Shown: positions 32,365-40,621 of the stretch, piece by piece
Layout of the letters: each line of letters begins with the position of its first letter
Numbering within the stretch: position 1 is the first letter of the stretch
From: RBG-13-66-14 sp964436465
GTDB taxonomy: Bacteria; RBG-13-66-14
Assembly (NCBI GenBank): GCA_964436465.1
Contig: CAYTCV010000006.1
Location: forward strand, 1 to 64,000
Length of the DNA: 64,000 nucleotides
Reading direction: 5' to 3'
Position numbers and translations under genes: made by a program
The notes under the pieces: model-generated
The model's database searches: none
The model's input: only the letters and a program-made list of their open reading frames with translations
What the model was told of the DNA's origin: nothing

Positions 32365-33879
32365 CTACTTAATCGGAATCGGGAACGGATACGCCGGGGC
32401 GGGGCGGTGGGGCATGACGCAGGCCGGCGCCGAGGCCGTCCCGCCCTGGAACGGCTCCAGGAGGTAATCGGCGAAGGTGAAGGGCGTCAGCGACTTGGGG
32501 TCGGAGTATTTCTGCGCCAGGTCGCAGGCGAAATCCCCGGCCACGCCGACGTCGAAGGCGACCAGCATCAGCTCCTCCACCCTGGGCAGCCCCCAGGCGA
32601 AGAGGTCGCCCTCCAGGGTCACGCTTTGGCCGGGCGCCAGTTGAGCGGGCAGTTTGACCCCCGTTTTCGTTACTATGGGTTTACCCTCGCCGCGGAAGAC
32701 CCAGCAGCGCAGGCCCTTGGCGGTGTCCAGGGACCGCGGCTCCGCGGCGTGGTTGGTGATATTCACCTTGACCTGGTACGACGCGTCGAAGGGGATGGCG
32801 AAGGCCGGGTCGGGAAGCACCAGTTCCACCCCGCCCACCGGGCCGGTGCGGTAGGGGTACGGCAGCGGGTCCGGCTTGGGGTAATTCGCGAAATCGCCGA
32901 AGGCCTTCTTCTCCTCGGGGGTGTACTTCGCGTCCACGTGCCATCCGGCGCGCAGAAGCGCGGTCAGGCCGAGGTAGTCCGGTCCCTGCTCCTTGGCGAT
33001 GTGCTCCTGGCCGAATTCCATCCGCCGGCGCACGTAGGGCCGGTAGAAGGCCTCGTCCATCTCCCAGCCGTTGAACTCCTTCGAGTAACCCAGCAGGACG
33101 TGGATTTTCTGTCGCTGCTCCTCGGTGTGCATGTGGGGCCACAGGAGGTACTCGCCCAGGGCGTCGGTGAAGCAGGTGAAGGGCAACAGGGCGTTCTGGC
33201 GCCGGGCCAGCGTCAGCTCGTTCTCCAGGGAATTTTTGTTCAGGGCGTAGACCACGTTCGTCGGGAAGGGGTAGTCCCGGGTGATTTCCAGGGCGTTCAG
33301 GGCCCAGGTAATCATGTCGGGCTGGTGGTGGGTGATTTCGACGTTGAAGGAATTCAGGTTGGCGTCCCAGGTGGCCGCCTGGCCCAGATGGTCCTGATAC
33401 CCCTCGGCGAGACTTCTCCGGTTGAACTCGGGGATGGTTTTGCACTCCTCGGCCAGGGCGAAGAACGCCTCGTAGGCCTGCTTCTGATGGGGAAGCTGGT
33501 CGTTGTCCCTGACCCCGGTGTTGTAGGCCATGCGGTGCGGCTTGAGAACGATTTCCAGGTCGGTGATGTCCAGCGTCTTCAAGTCGACCGGCTTTAAATC
33601 CTTCTCCGCCTGCTCCATCTCGGCGATTTTGGAGTCCATGCCGGCTTCCTGGACCTCGGAAATCTTGACCATGGCCTGGCCGTACTTCTCCATGAGCCCC
33701 TCGGACTGCATCCGGTCCTGGAACTTGATGATGTCCATCCCCGGCTCGTTGCCGATGGCCTCCATGCGGGCGATGACCTCGCGCACCGGCTCCAGCAGGC
33801 TCTTGTCGGAAATCATGGACGACTGGGCGTCCAGGCCCATCTTCATCCCGTCCACCATCTGTTTGACCGCCGCGTCCAT
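32365..33879 (-). CDS. Unknown protein with N-terminal module shared with the gene at 34531
   Basis: 504 residues from the ATG at 33879, which overlaps the upstream stop by one base (TGATG) after GGGGGGAGG. Residues 1-75 (MDAAVKQMVDGMKMGLDAQS; LLEPVREVIARMEAI; FQDRMQSEGLMEKYGQAM) align with the whole 81-residue protein encoded at 34531-34776. A second similar stretch (PEFNRRSLAEGYQDHLGQAA) occurs near residue 155. The middle is helical and aromatic (YLLWPHMHTEEQRQKIHVLL). The C-terminal 150 residues are beta-like (VELVLPDPAFAIPFDASYQV; VTLEGDLFAWGLPRVEELML). No signal peptide or membrane helix. I recognise no family. Confidence 0.65.
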   Translation of the reverse strand: MDAAVKQMVDGMKMGLDAQSSMISDKSLLEPVREVIARMEAIGNEPGMDIIKFQDRMQSEGLMEKYGQAMVKISEVQEAGMDSKIAEMEQAEKDLKPVDLKTLDITDLEIVLKPHRMAYNTGVRDNDQLPHQKQAYEAFFALAEECKTIPEFNRRSLAEGYQDHLGQAATWDANLNSFNVEITHHQPDMITWALNALEITRDYPFPTNVVYALNKNSLENELTLARRQNALLPFTCFTDALGEYLLWPHMHTEEQRQKIHVLLGYSKEFNGWEMDEAFYRPYVRRRMEFGQEHIAKEQGPDYLGLTALLRAGWHVDAKYTPEEKKAFGDFANYPKPDPLPYPYRTGPVGGVELVLPDPAFAIPFDASYQVKVNITNHAAEPRSLDTAKGLRCWVFRGEGKPIVTKTGVKLPAQLAPGQSVTLEGDLFAWGLPRVEELMLVAFDVGVAGDFACDLAQKYSDPKSLTPFTFADYLLEPFQGGTASAPACVMPHRPAPAYPFPIPIK

Positions 33880-34529
33880 CAGTACCTCCCCCCGAGACAC
33901 TCGGCGTTGACCCGCTCGAATATCTCCACCAGCCGCTTTATCTGCGCGTCGTCGAAGGTGAAGCGTTCGCGAATCCAGGGGAGCTGCATCAGGTCGGGGA
34001 AGCGTTTTCCGGGGTTGCGCTCGGCGAGCTCCTTCAGCCCGGCCTCCAGCTTGGTCTGGACGCTCTCGGAGAGCTCGGAGCCCGGCTTGGCGGCGCTGAT
34101 ATAGAACACGTTCTCCACGCTTTCGTCCATCAGGGTTTTCGTGCGGCTGACTTTTTCCAACAGCTTCGACTCGTCCGCGGCGAACTTGGTGGCGATGGAG
34201 TCGATTTCGTTGAAATCCGCGGCTTTGGAGATGGCCTCGGCCTTGGCGTTCCCGCTTCCGGCCAGCTCTACCAGCTTCAGCTCGGCGTAGATTTCCGCCT
34301 GGAAGCGGGCGCCGTCCACCGCCATGGCCCGGCCGAGCCGGAAGGAAAATCCGCCCTCCATGAACTGCCGGTTCATCTCGAGGAGGTCCGGCGTTTTCTT
34401 GACCATCTCCAGGGTTTCGGCGTCCGCCTTCACTGCCTCTCTTGCGTGGGGGTCCTTCTTGCGGGCCTCCAGCGTCAGGCGGTAATACTCGATGGTGTCG
34501 GCGTGCGCCTGAGCGTCGAAACCGGCCAT
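33879..34529 (-). CDS. Unknown helical protein of the five-gene cassette
   Basis: 216 residues, mostly charged helices: MAGFDAQAHADTIEYYRLTL, EARKKDPHAREAVKADAETL, LLEMNRQFMEGGFSFRLGRA and LVELAGSGNAKAEAISKAAD. The NRQFMEGGFSFRLGRAMA stretch resembles the end of the module in the two neighbouring proteins (FNTQMQQTNLNNEYAAALAE and FQDRMQSEGLMEKYGQAM). It may therefore hold a diverged copy. No signal or membrane segment. The ATG at 34529 sits one base past the preceding stop (TGATATG) and the gene overlaps the next one. Function unknown. Confidence 0.6.
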   Translation of the reverse strand: MAGFDAQAHADTIEYYRLTLEARKKDPHAREAVKADAETLEMVKKTPDLLEMNRQFMEGGFSFRLGRAMAVDGARFQAEIYAELKLVELAGSGNAKAEAISKAADFNEIDSIATKFAADESKLLEKVSRTKTLMDESVENVFYISAAKPGSELSESVQTKLEAGLKELAERNPGKRFPDLMQLPWIRERFTFDDAQIKRLVEIFERVNAECLGGRY

Positions 34530-34530
34530 A

Positions 34531-34776
34531 TCAACGGCCCTCGCTGATGGCGGTGTTCATCTCGGCCAGGGCGGCGGCATACTCGTTGTTCAGGTTCGTC
34601 TGCTGCATCTGGGTGTTGAAAGCCGCCATCGTGGCGCCGTGCTCCTGGGCCACGGCGTTGACCTTCGCCATCACGGCGCGGGCCTTTTCGAGGGGAGCCT
34701 TGTCCTTCAGGCGGTTGCCCTGGGCCTCGATGCTCATCTGCCAGGCGTCCACCATCGCTTTTACCTGCGGGTCCAT
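34531..34776 (-). CDS. Small helical protein (81 aa), single-module member of the cassette
   Basis: The whole protein is one predicted helical module: MDPQVKAMVDAWQMSIEAQG, KDKAPLEKARAVMAKVNAVA, FNTQMQQTNLNNEYAAALAE. It aligns across its length with residues 1-75 of the protein at 32365-33879 (shared MDxxVKxMVD, AQ, DKxxLExxR, F...MQ). The ATG at 34776 has AAAGGAG in front. Its 25-base distance from the upstream membrane-protein gene and two-base distance to the next gene argue for one transcript. It may bind a common partner (inference). Confidence 0.6.
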   Translation of the reverse strand: MDPQVKAMVDAWQMSIEAQGNRLKDKAPLEKARAVMAKVNAVAQEHGATMAAFNTQMQQTNLNNEYAAALAEMNTAISEGR

Positions 34777-34801
34777 GAGTCTCCTTTCGAATTATCCGAT
34801 A

Positions 34802-35563
34802 CTAAAGCTCTTCCCGGTCGAACTCCTCCTGGGTCGCGGTCAGGCACTTGCTCCAGTCGCGCAGGTCGTCCACCAGGGAGGTGATGGGGGAGAAATCCAC
34901 CTGTGTTCCGGACCCCGCGGTTCCGAACTCCTGCGCCACCTCGCTCTCCAGCTCGAAGGCCTCCAGGCGGTTCGAGGCCTCGGCCAGACGCCCCACCAGC
35001 CCGGCGAAGTCGTTGGTGCGTTCGACCAGGTTGGTTATAAGACGCCAGGCCTTTTCCACCAGGGGCTTCGAGTCGATGTCCCGGGCCCGCTCGTAGAACT
35101 GGTACACCTTGTCCTGGCGCAGCCACTCGCCGGCCAGGGCCAGGGCGCCGGAGTAAACTTCCTCCACCAGTGGCTTGAGCTCCGCCGGCTTCGTGTCTAT
35201 TTCCTTGAAGCGCCGGACGACCGTTTCGTAGCCCGTGGCGATGGCTTTGAACCGAGGACCCTCGGCATTTCTGCCGATTCTTTCGTTGAAGGCCTTCCAC
35301 CGCTGTTGGACTTCCCCATAGAGCATATCCACCGCCAGGATGCGGTCCGACGTAACCTTCGCGAAAACGATGAGCACGGCGATTATCGCGGCGCCGACCG
35401 TCCCCACGGCGACCCACAAGCTTTCCAGAAAGATGAAACCCATGTAACCGATGAAGAGAGCCATGGGGAGGAGGGACAGCGGTGCGGTCAGCTTTTTGCG
35501 CTTCTCCTCGTCCCGGTACAGCCGATGCCGGATGACCTTGCGCAGTCGGGCGGTGTTACTCAA
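34802..35563 (-). CDS. Membrane-anchored coiled-coil protein, paralogue 1
   Basis: 253 residues. A basic N terminus (SNTARLRKVIRHRLYRDEEK) precedes two hydrophobic segments at about 26-48 and 53-70. A long helical domain (VLAxxMLYGEVQQRWKAFNE-like pattern; LALAGEWLRQDKVYQFYERA) leads to an acidic tail. It aligns along its length with the protein at 35610-36374. Shared landmarks are AGEWLRQDKVYxFYERARDI, the N-terminal basic patch, paired helices and the LxDWxxCL near the end. The start is a TTG at 35563. Orientation suggests the helical part is cytoplasmic. No known family is recognised. Confidence 0.65.
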   Translation of the reverse strand: MSNTARLRKVIRHRLYRDEEKRKKLTAPLSLLPMALFIGYMGFIFLESLWVAVGTVGAAIIAVLIVFAKVTSDRILAVDMLYGEVQQRWKAFNERIGRNAEGPRFKAIATGYETVVRRFKEIDTKPAELKPLVEEVYSGALALAGEWLRQDKVYQFYERARDIDSKPLVEKAWRLITNLVERTNDFAGLVGRLAEASNRLEAFELESEVAQEFGTAGSGTQVDFSPITSLVDDLRDWSKCLTATQEEFDREEL

Positions 35564-35609
35564 GGCCTTGCTCTCCTGTGTGTTGCCTGCCGTCCGAGCG
35601 TGGAATCTG

Positions 35610-36374
35610 CTACAGGGCCTCGCGGTCCAGCTCCTCCTGAGCCCGGTTCAGGCAGGTGCCCCATTCGCGCAGGTCCCCGACCAGGGCGTCCAGTTGCGCG
35701 AAATCGGGCGCGGGAGTCTCTCCGGAATCACCGAGCTCCCCGGGCATCTCGCTGCTGAGCTCGAAGACCTGCACGCGGTTCACGGTGTCGTCGAGGCGTT
35801 CCAGCAGCCCGGCGAAACCGTTCGTGCGGTCGATGAGGTCGTCTATGAGCCGTCGGGCCTTGTCCTTCAGGGGCTGGGAGTTTATGTCACGGGCCCGCTC
35901 GTAGAACTTATACACCTTGTCCTGGCGCAGCCATTCACCGGCCAGCCGGACGCCGCAGTCGTAAACCTCGTCCACCGCCGACAGGAGCCCGGCGGGCCCC
36001 CCGCCGACCTCCTTCAGCCGGCCCGCCACCTTGGCGATGCCGTCGGAGATGTCCTTCAGACGCACGCCTTCGGGTTTCGTGCCCACCCTCTTATTGAACT
36101 CCTCCCAGCGCTCGCGGGCCTCGTCGTAGAGGTAGCCCGCGACGAGGGACCGGTCCCCGTAAATGAGCCTGTGGTTTATCAACAGGGCGATGACCCAGGC
36201 GGCGGCCACTCCCACGGCGGGCCAGACGGTCTCCAAAAAGAGGGCGGTCATATACCCGACGACGATGACCACGGGTATAATGCTTAATATGCCGATTGAC
36301 CGCTTGCGCCTTTCCGGGTCCTGCGCTAAGCGGCGCCTCACTACACGGCGCAGGTTGGCGGTCAGTACGGCCAA
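35610..36374 (-). CDS. Membrane-anchored coiled-coil protein, paralogue 2
   Basis: 254 residues. Same layout as its neighbour: basic N terminus (VLTANLRRVVRRRLAQDPER), two hydrophobic segments at about 28-48 and 52-70, then a helical domain (YLYDEARERWEEFNKRVGTK; VRLAGEWLRQDKVYKFYERA) and a C terminus with LVGDLREWGTCLNRAQEELD. The pair probably arose by tandem duplication. The start is a TTG at 36374, 14 bases after the formate-THF ligase stop, so it is likely cotranscribed with that enzyme. A third protein of similar layout is encoded at 57890-58552. Function unknown. Confidence 0.65.
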   Translation of the reverse strand: MAVLTANLRRVVRRRLAQDPERRKRSIGILSIIPVVIVVGYMTALFLETVWPAVGVAAAWVIALLINHRLIYGDRSLVAGYLYDEARERWEEFNKRVGTKPEGVRLKDISDGIAKVAGRLKEVGGGPAGLLSAVDEVYDCGVRLAGEWLRQDKVYKFYERARDINSQPLKDKARRLIDDLIDRTNGFAGLLERLDDTVNRVQVFELSSEMPGELGDSGETPAPDFAQLDALVGDLREWGTCLNRAQEELDREAL

Positions 36375-36388
36375 GCGACTCCGTCCTC

Positions 36389-38062
36389 CTAGAACAGACC
36401 CGTGATGTTGCCGTCCAGGTCGATGTCCATGTGCACGGCCGCCGGGTCCTTCGGCAGGCCCGGCATGCGCATGATGTCCCCGGTGAGCGGGACGACGAAT
36501 CCGGCCCCCGCGGCGACTTGAATCTCCCGCACCGTCACCACGAAGTCCTTGGGACGCCCCAGGAGCTTCGGGTTGTCCGAGAGTGAGTTCTGCGTCTTGG
36601 CGACGCAGACCGGCAGCCCGGCGTAGCCGAAGTTCTCGATGGCCTTCAGGTCGCGCTTGGCCCTGGACGTGTAGTCCACGTGCTCCGCGCCGTAGATTTC
36701 GTGGGCCACGGTGTAGATTTTCTTCTCGACGGGCCAGTTCCAGTCGTAGAGCGGCTTGAAATCACTCGTGCAATCCCGGGCGTTCTGCCGGACCAATTCG
36801 GCCAGCTCGCGCATCCCGTCGCCGCCCCTGGCGAAGCCCTCACCCACGGCGGCGGGGACCCCCAACTCCCGGCAGCGGTCCAGGACGACTTTCAGTTCCT
36901 CGTCGGTATCGGAGAAGAAACGGTTTACGCAGACCACGGCCGGCAGCCCGAACTTGGCGATGTTCTCCAGGTGCTTCTCCATGTTGGGCAGCCCGGCCGC
37001 GACGGCGTCGGGATTCGGTTCAACCAGGTCCTTCTTCTTCACCCCGCCGTGCATCTTCAGCGCCCGGCAGGTGGCCACCAGAACCACCAGGCTGGGGCAG
37101 AATTTTCCCGAAACGCACTTGATGTCGAAGAACTTCTCCGCGCCGAGGTCGAAACCGAAGCCGGCCTCGGTGACGGCGAAATCGCTGAAGGCCAGGGCCA
37201 TGCGGGTGGCCAGGACCGAATTGCACCCGTGGGCGATGTTGGCGAAGGGGCCGCCGTGGATGAAGGCGGGAACGCCCTCGAGAGTCTGCACCAGGTTGGG
37301 TCGGATGGCGTGCTTCAGCAGCATCGCCATGGCGCCGGCCACGCCGATTTCCCCGGCCAGCACCGGCCTGCCGTCGTAGGTCATTCCTAAAAGGATGCTT
37401 CCCAGGCGGCGCTTCAGGTCCTCGAAATCCTCCGCCAGGCAGAGGATGGCCATGACCTCGCTGGCGGCGGTGATGTCGAATCCGGATTCCCGCGGCACGC
37501 CCTGCGTCCGGCCGCCGAGGCCGATGACGATGTCCCGCAGCTCGCGGTCGTTCATGTCCACCACGCGGCGGTAGGCCACGGTGCGGGGGTCCAGTCCGCT
37601 CTCGTCGCCCCGGAAGATGTGGTTGTCCAGGGCCGCGGCCAGGAGATTGTGCGCCGAGGTGATGGCGTGGATGTCGCCGGTGAAGTGGAGGTTGATGTCC
37701 TCCATGGGGATGACCTGGGAGTACCCGCCGCCGGCGGCGCCGCCCTTCACGCCGAAGATGGGCCCCAGGGAGGGCTCGCGCAGGGCGCAGGCCGCTTTCT
37801 CACCCAGCTTGGCCAGCCCCTGCACCAGGCCGATGGTCACCGTGGTCTTGCCCTCCCCCGCCGGGGTGGGGGTGATGGCGGAGACCAGGACGAGCTTGCC
37901 GGTTTCGCCTCGGAAGCCGCGGAGGGCGTGGTTGTGGACCTTGGCCTTGTCCCGGCCGTAGAGGTCGAGGTCGTCGGGTCCGAGGCCCAGCCCGGCCGCG
38001 ACTTCGACTATGGGCCGCGGCTTCGCCGACTGGGCGATTTCTATATCGGGCGGGAAGGGCAT
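36389..38062 (-). CDS. fhs: Formate-tetrahydrofolate ligase
   Basis: 557 residues, the usual length. It forms 10-formyl-THF from formate, ATP and THF, feeding purine synthesis and one-carbon (including acetogenic or reverse) pathways. Motifs are LVLVSAITPTPAGEGKTTVT (P-loop, residues 57-76), SLGPIFGVKGGAAGGGYSQV, PMEDINLHFTGDIHAITSAH and TRMALAFSDFAVTEAGFGFD with LGAEKFFDIKC. The ATG at 38062 follows AGGTG. folD, metF and other Wood-Ljungdahl genes are not in the window, so the pathway is open. Five genes of unknown function follow closely on the same strand. Confidence 0.96.
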   Translation of the reverse strand: MPFPPDIEIAQSAKPRPIVEVAAGLGLGPDDLDLYGRDKAKVHNHALRGFRGETGKLVLVSAITPTPAGEGKTTVTIGLVQGLAKLGEKAACALREPSLGPIFGVKGGAAGGGYSQVIPMEDINLHFTGDIHAITSAHNLLAAALDNHIFRGDESGLDPRTVAYRRVVDMNDRELRDIVIGLGGRTQGVPRESGFDITAASEVMAILCLAEDFEDLKRRLGSILLGMTYDGRPVLAGEIGVAGAMAMLLKHAIRPNLVQTLEGVPAFIHGGPFANIAHGCNSVLATRMALAFSDFAVTEAGFGFDLGAEKFFDIKCVSGKFCPSLVVLVATCRALKMHGGVKKKDLVEPNPDAVAAGLPNMEKHLENIAKFGLPAVVCVNRFFSDTDEELKVVLDRCRELGVPAAVGEGFARGGDGMRELAELVRQNARDCTSDFKPLYDWNWPVEKKIYTVAHEIYGAEHVDYTSRAKRDLKAIENFGYAGLPVCVAKTQNSLSDNPKLLGRPKDFVVTVREIQVAAGAGFVVPLTGDIMRMPGLPKDPAAVHMDIDLDGNITGLF

Positions 38063-38240
38063 GGGACACCTGTATCCAAGACGAGAGTGATTGACCGATA
38101 CGTTCGTAATCATGGTACAGATTCGTGTAAAAAAACAAGGGCGCTCTCCGGGACCGGCTGAGGGCCATGCCGTTTCAACGGCACGGAGGGGGGAGGCTCC
38201 CCGCTGCAATTTGGGCATTCACTCTGTTTAGCGCCGCCTC

Positions 38241-38394
38241 GGGCCGACCTGAACGGCGCGCCGTCGGTCGGCCTCTTAGGCCCTCGTTGACCGTCGTCGT
38301 TTGAAAAAACGTAGGGGCGGGTGTCCACACCCGCCCGCGATTCAATCCCACCGCCGTGCCCAAAATGTAGGGCGGGGATTTTAACCCCCGCCGT
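38241..38394. repeat. Repeat patch upstream of formate-THF ligase
   Basis: Three elements in a row: GGGCCGACC inverted repeat (38241-38275), CGTAGGGGCGGGTGTCCACA inverted repeat (38310-38337), and TGTAGGGCGGGGATTTTAAC with inverted half CCCCCGCCG (38368-38394). A degenerate CCTCACCCTC...GGGGAGAGGG element follows to about 38450. The 412-base gap 38063-38474 has no gene. An additional inverted CCGTTTCAACGG lies near 38168-38180. Confidence 0.8.
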
Positions 38395-38474
38395 TTTATA
38401 AGGCAGCCCTCACCCTCGGTCCCTCTGCCACGGGGAGAGGGAAACTGTCGCCCATCAGGTAAGCCCGGTGAGCC

Positions 38475-38939
38475 CTAAAAACGCAGCGCCAGGTTCAGCG
38501 TGGGGTAACATTCACCGTTGCTCGCGACGCCCAGGCCCGGGTAGAGGTCGAGGGAGACGGACTGATGCTCGTTCTTCCACTCGGCCAGGAGCGGGGCGTG
38601 TACCAGGCCGCCCAGGTACGCGGCTCCGGCGAGGCAGCTCCCGATGACCGTCTCGCCGATGCCGGACATAAATCCGGTCATGTTCGACCCGACTATTACA
38701 AGCGTAATCCCGCCACCCACGAGGCCGATTTCCACCACGCCCCAGACCGGCTCCTCGATGAGGAAGTAGCCCAGGCCGGGGACGAGGTTGCCGAAGAGCC
38801 CCGCCTCCCATGAGTACTCGGCGGGAGCCGGCGTTTCCACCGTATCGCCGTAACCTTCGGGGACCGGCACCGGGTCGGCGTGTGCGACGACGAGAAGGAG
38901 TAGCGTCAGCAGCGCGTTTAACCGCATCATCCGGTGCAT
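38475..38939 (-). CDS. Exported or outer-membrane small protein of unknown function
   Basis: 154 residues. The ATG at 38939 with AAGGGGG in front gives a signal peptide (MHRMMRLNALLTLLLLVVAH). The mature protein has LFGNLVPGLGYFLIEEPVWG, then two hydrophobic glycine-rich stretches (GVVEIGLVGGGITLVIVGSN; IGSCLAGAAYLGGLVHAPLL) and ends LDLYPGLGVASNGECYPTLN then LALRF. The terminal aromatic residue and amphipathic strand pattern suit a small outer-membrane protein, and VPGLGYFLIEEPVWG recalls DUF5683-like proteins. Family assignment is not secure. Confidence 0.65.
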   Translation of the reverse strand: MHRMMRLNALLTLLLLVVAHADPVPVPEGYGDTVETPAPAEYSWEAGLFGNLVPGLGYFLIEEPVWGVVEIGLVGGGITLVIVGSNMTGFMSGIGETVIGSCLAGAAYLGGLVHAPLLAEWKNEHQSVSLDLYPGLGVASNGECYPTLNLALRF

Positions 38940-39016
38940 CCCCCTTCGATTCAACAGCTATTCTCAGACCGGTATAATGGTATTAAATCCTCCAAAGAAT
39001 GACAATCCGGGGGGAG

Positions 39017-39046
39017 TTGACCGTGGGGCGAGGGGTCTGCTACACT
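39017..39046 (+). promoter_or_regulatory. Promoter before yajC
   Basis: TTGACC (39017-39022), 18-base spacer, TACACT (39041-39046), 51 bases before the yajC start. Confidence 0.55.
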
Positions 39047-39097
39047 TCGGCGGTTGCCATACGGCGTCTCAACCCCACGGTCAGAGGGGAGTAATCC

Positions 39098-39445
39098 TTG
39101 TTAACACATCTGGTTTATGCGCTTTCGGGCGGCGGCGGCGGAGGAGAGGGCGGCGACGGCGGCGGGGGAATCCTCGGCCTCATCCTCCCCTTCGTCATCG
39201 TCATCGCCATCTTCTACTTCCTCATCATCATGCCCCAGCGCAAGAAGGAGAAACAGAAGCAGGCCATGCTCAGCGCCATCACCAAGGGCGACCGCGTGGT
39301 GACCATCGGCGGCCTGAAAGGCACCGTCGTGGGGGTGGACGACCGGGAGGACTCGGTGACCATCCGCGTATCGGGCGACGTGAAGCTCGAATTCCTTAAG
39401 GGCTCCATCGCCCAGGTGATTTCCAAGGACCGCTCGGCCGAGTAG
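39098..39445 (+). CDS. yajC: Preprotein translocase accessory subunit YajC
   Basis: 115 residues, one transmembrane helix (LGLILPFVIVIAIFYFLIIM) followed by the YajC signature PQRKKEKQKQAMLSAITKGD and RVVTIGGLKGTVVGVDD. It joins SecDF in the inner-membrane holotranslocon. The start is a TTG at 39098 after GAGGGGAG. The periplasmic N terminus is unusually glycine-rich (LSGGGGGGEGGDGGGG). secD and secF, often adjacent, are not in the window; the next gene is butyrate kinase. Confidence 0.93.
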   Translation: MLTHLVYALSGGGGGGEGGDGGGGILGLILPFVIVIAIFYFLIIMPQRKKEKQKQAMLSAITKGDRVVTIGGLKGTVVGVDDREDSVTIRVSGDVKLEFLKGSIAQVISKDRSAE

Positions 39446-39493
39446 CTCGCACCTTTGACCGGCGACCGGCCGGCAACCGAGGAAGGGCGTGAG

Positions 39494-40564
39494 ATGGCTG
39501 AAAAAATCCTCGTTATCAACCCCGGTGCCACCTCGACCAAAATCGCCGTGTACGACGGCGAGAAGATGAGCTTCAGCGAGGTGGTGCGGCATCTGGACGA
39601 CCAGCTCGCATCCTTTTCGAGCATCCTGGACCAGCTGGATTACCGCAAGGGCCTGATTCTCGACGCGCTGAGCAAAATTGGCCTCTCCCCGAAAGACCTC
39701 TCCGCGACGGTCGGCCGGGGCGGGGCCTTCAAGCCCATGGTCTCCGGCGCGTACAAGGTCAACAAGGCGATGGTCTCGGACGTGCAGTCGGGCAACGTGG
39801 CCGCCGACCACGCCAGCAATCTGGGCTGCCTCCTGGCCTTCGCAATCGCCAAGCCCCAGGGCATACCCGCCTTCATCGTGGACCCGGTGAGCGTGGACGA
39901 GTTCGACGACGTGGCGCGCTACAGCGGGCTGCCCGAGCTGGAGCGCAAGTCCCTGTCCCACGCCCTGAATCTCAAGGCCGTCGCCCGCCGGGCGGCCGAA
40001 AAGCTCAAAAAACCCTACGACAAGCTGAACCTCGTCATCGCCCACCTGGGAACCGGCATCAGTGTCTCCGCCCACCGCCGGGGGAAGATGATAGACGTGA
40101 ACAACGCCAACGACGGCGGTCCTTTCTCCCCCCAGCGCGCGGGCGGCCTCCCCACCACCGGCCTCATCAAGCTCTGCTTCTCGGGAAAATACTCCGCCGC
40201 CGAGCTCAAGTGCCGCGTCGTAGGCCAGGGCGGGCTCATGGCCTACCTGGGCACCGACGACATGTTCGAGGTGGACCGCCGCGTGGAGGCGGGCGACACG
40301 AAGGCCCGGCAGGTCCTCGGCGCCATGGCGTACCAGGTGGCCAAGGAGTGCGGCGCCATGGCCGCCGCCCTGGGTGGGAAGCCCGACGCCGTGGTAATCA
40401 CCGGCGGGGTCGCCAAGAGCAAGCCGCTCATGGACCTGCTCCAGCCCCGGATAAAATGGCTGGGCGAGGTTCTGGTCTATCCGGGCGAGGACGAGATGGG
40501 GGCCCTGGCGCGTGGAACCCTCCGCGTTCTGCGGGGCGAGGAAAAGGCGAAGGTCTACAGGTAG
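39494..40564 (+). CDS. buk: Butyrate kinase
   Basis: 356 residues of the acetate/butyrate kinase ASKHA family. It makes butyrate and ATP from butyryl-phosphate. Motifs are ILVINPGATSTKIAVYDGEK (phosphate loop), VGRGGAFKPMVSGAYKVN, VIAHLGTGISVSAHRRGKMI and DVNNANDGGPFSPQRAG, a set specific to butyrate rather than acetate kinases. Close relatives can act on branched-chain acyl phosphates. The ATG at 39494 follows GGAAGG. No phosphotransbutyrylase gene is adjacent. It fits a fermentative lifestyle with the activase genes at the left end. Confidence 0.93.
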   Translation: MAEKILVINPGATSTKIAVYDGEKMSFSEVVRHLDDQLASFSSILDQLDYRKGLILDALSKIGLSPKDLSATVGRGGAFKPMVSGAYKVNKAMVSDVQSGNVAADHASNLGCLLAFAIAKPQGIPAFIVDPVSVDEFDDVARYSGLPELERKSLSHALNLKAVARRAAEKLKKPYDKLNLVIAHLGTGISVSAHRRGKMIDVNNANDGGPFSPQRAGGLPTTGLIKLCFSGKYSAAELKCRVVGQGGLMAYLGTDDMFEVDRRVEAGDTKARQVLGAMAYQVAKECGAMAAALGGKPDAVVITGGVAKSKPLMDLLQPRIKWLGEVLVYPGEDEMGALARGTLRVLRGEEKAKVYR

Positions 40565-40583
40565 ATTTACTTGAATCCAACGG

Positions 40584-40610
40584 GGCACCCGCGGGTGCCC
40601 TTAAATCTAT
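40584..40610 (+). terminator. Hairpin between butyrate kinase and the isomerase gene
   Basis: GGGCACCC and GGGTGCCC arms around GC, followed by TTAAAT. The T run is short, so it may only attenuate read-through. Confidence 0.45.
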
Positions 40611-40621
40611 CGGGGAACGGC

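Noticed and set aside
38063..38240. Riboswitch upstream of formate-THF ligase
   Set aside because: I could not find the conserved core of a THF, glycine or other known riboswitch; only inverted repeats are visible.
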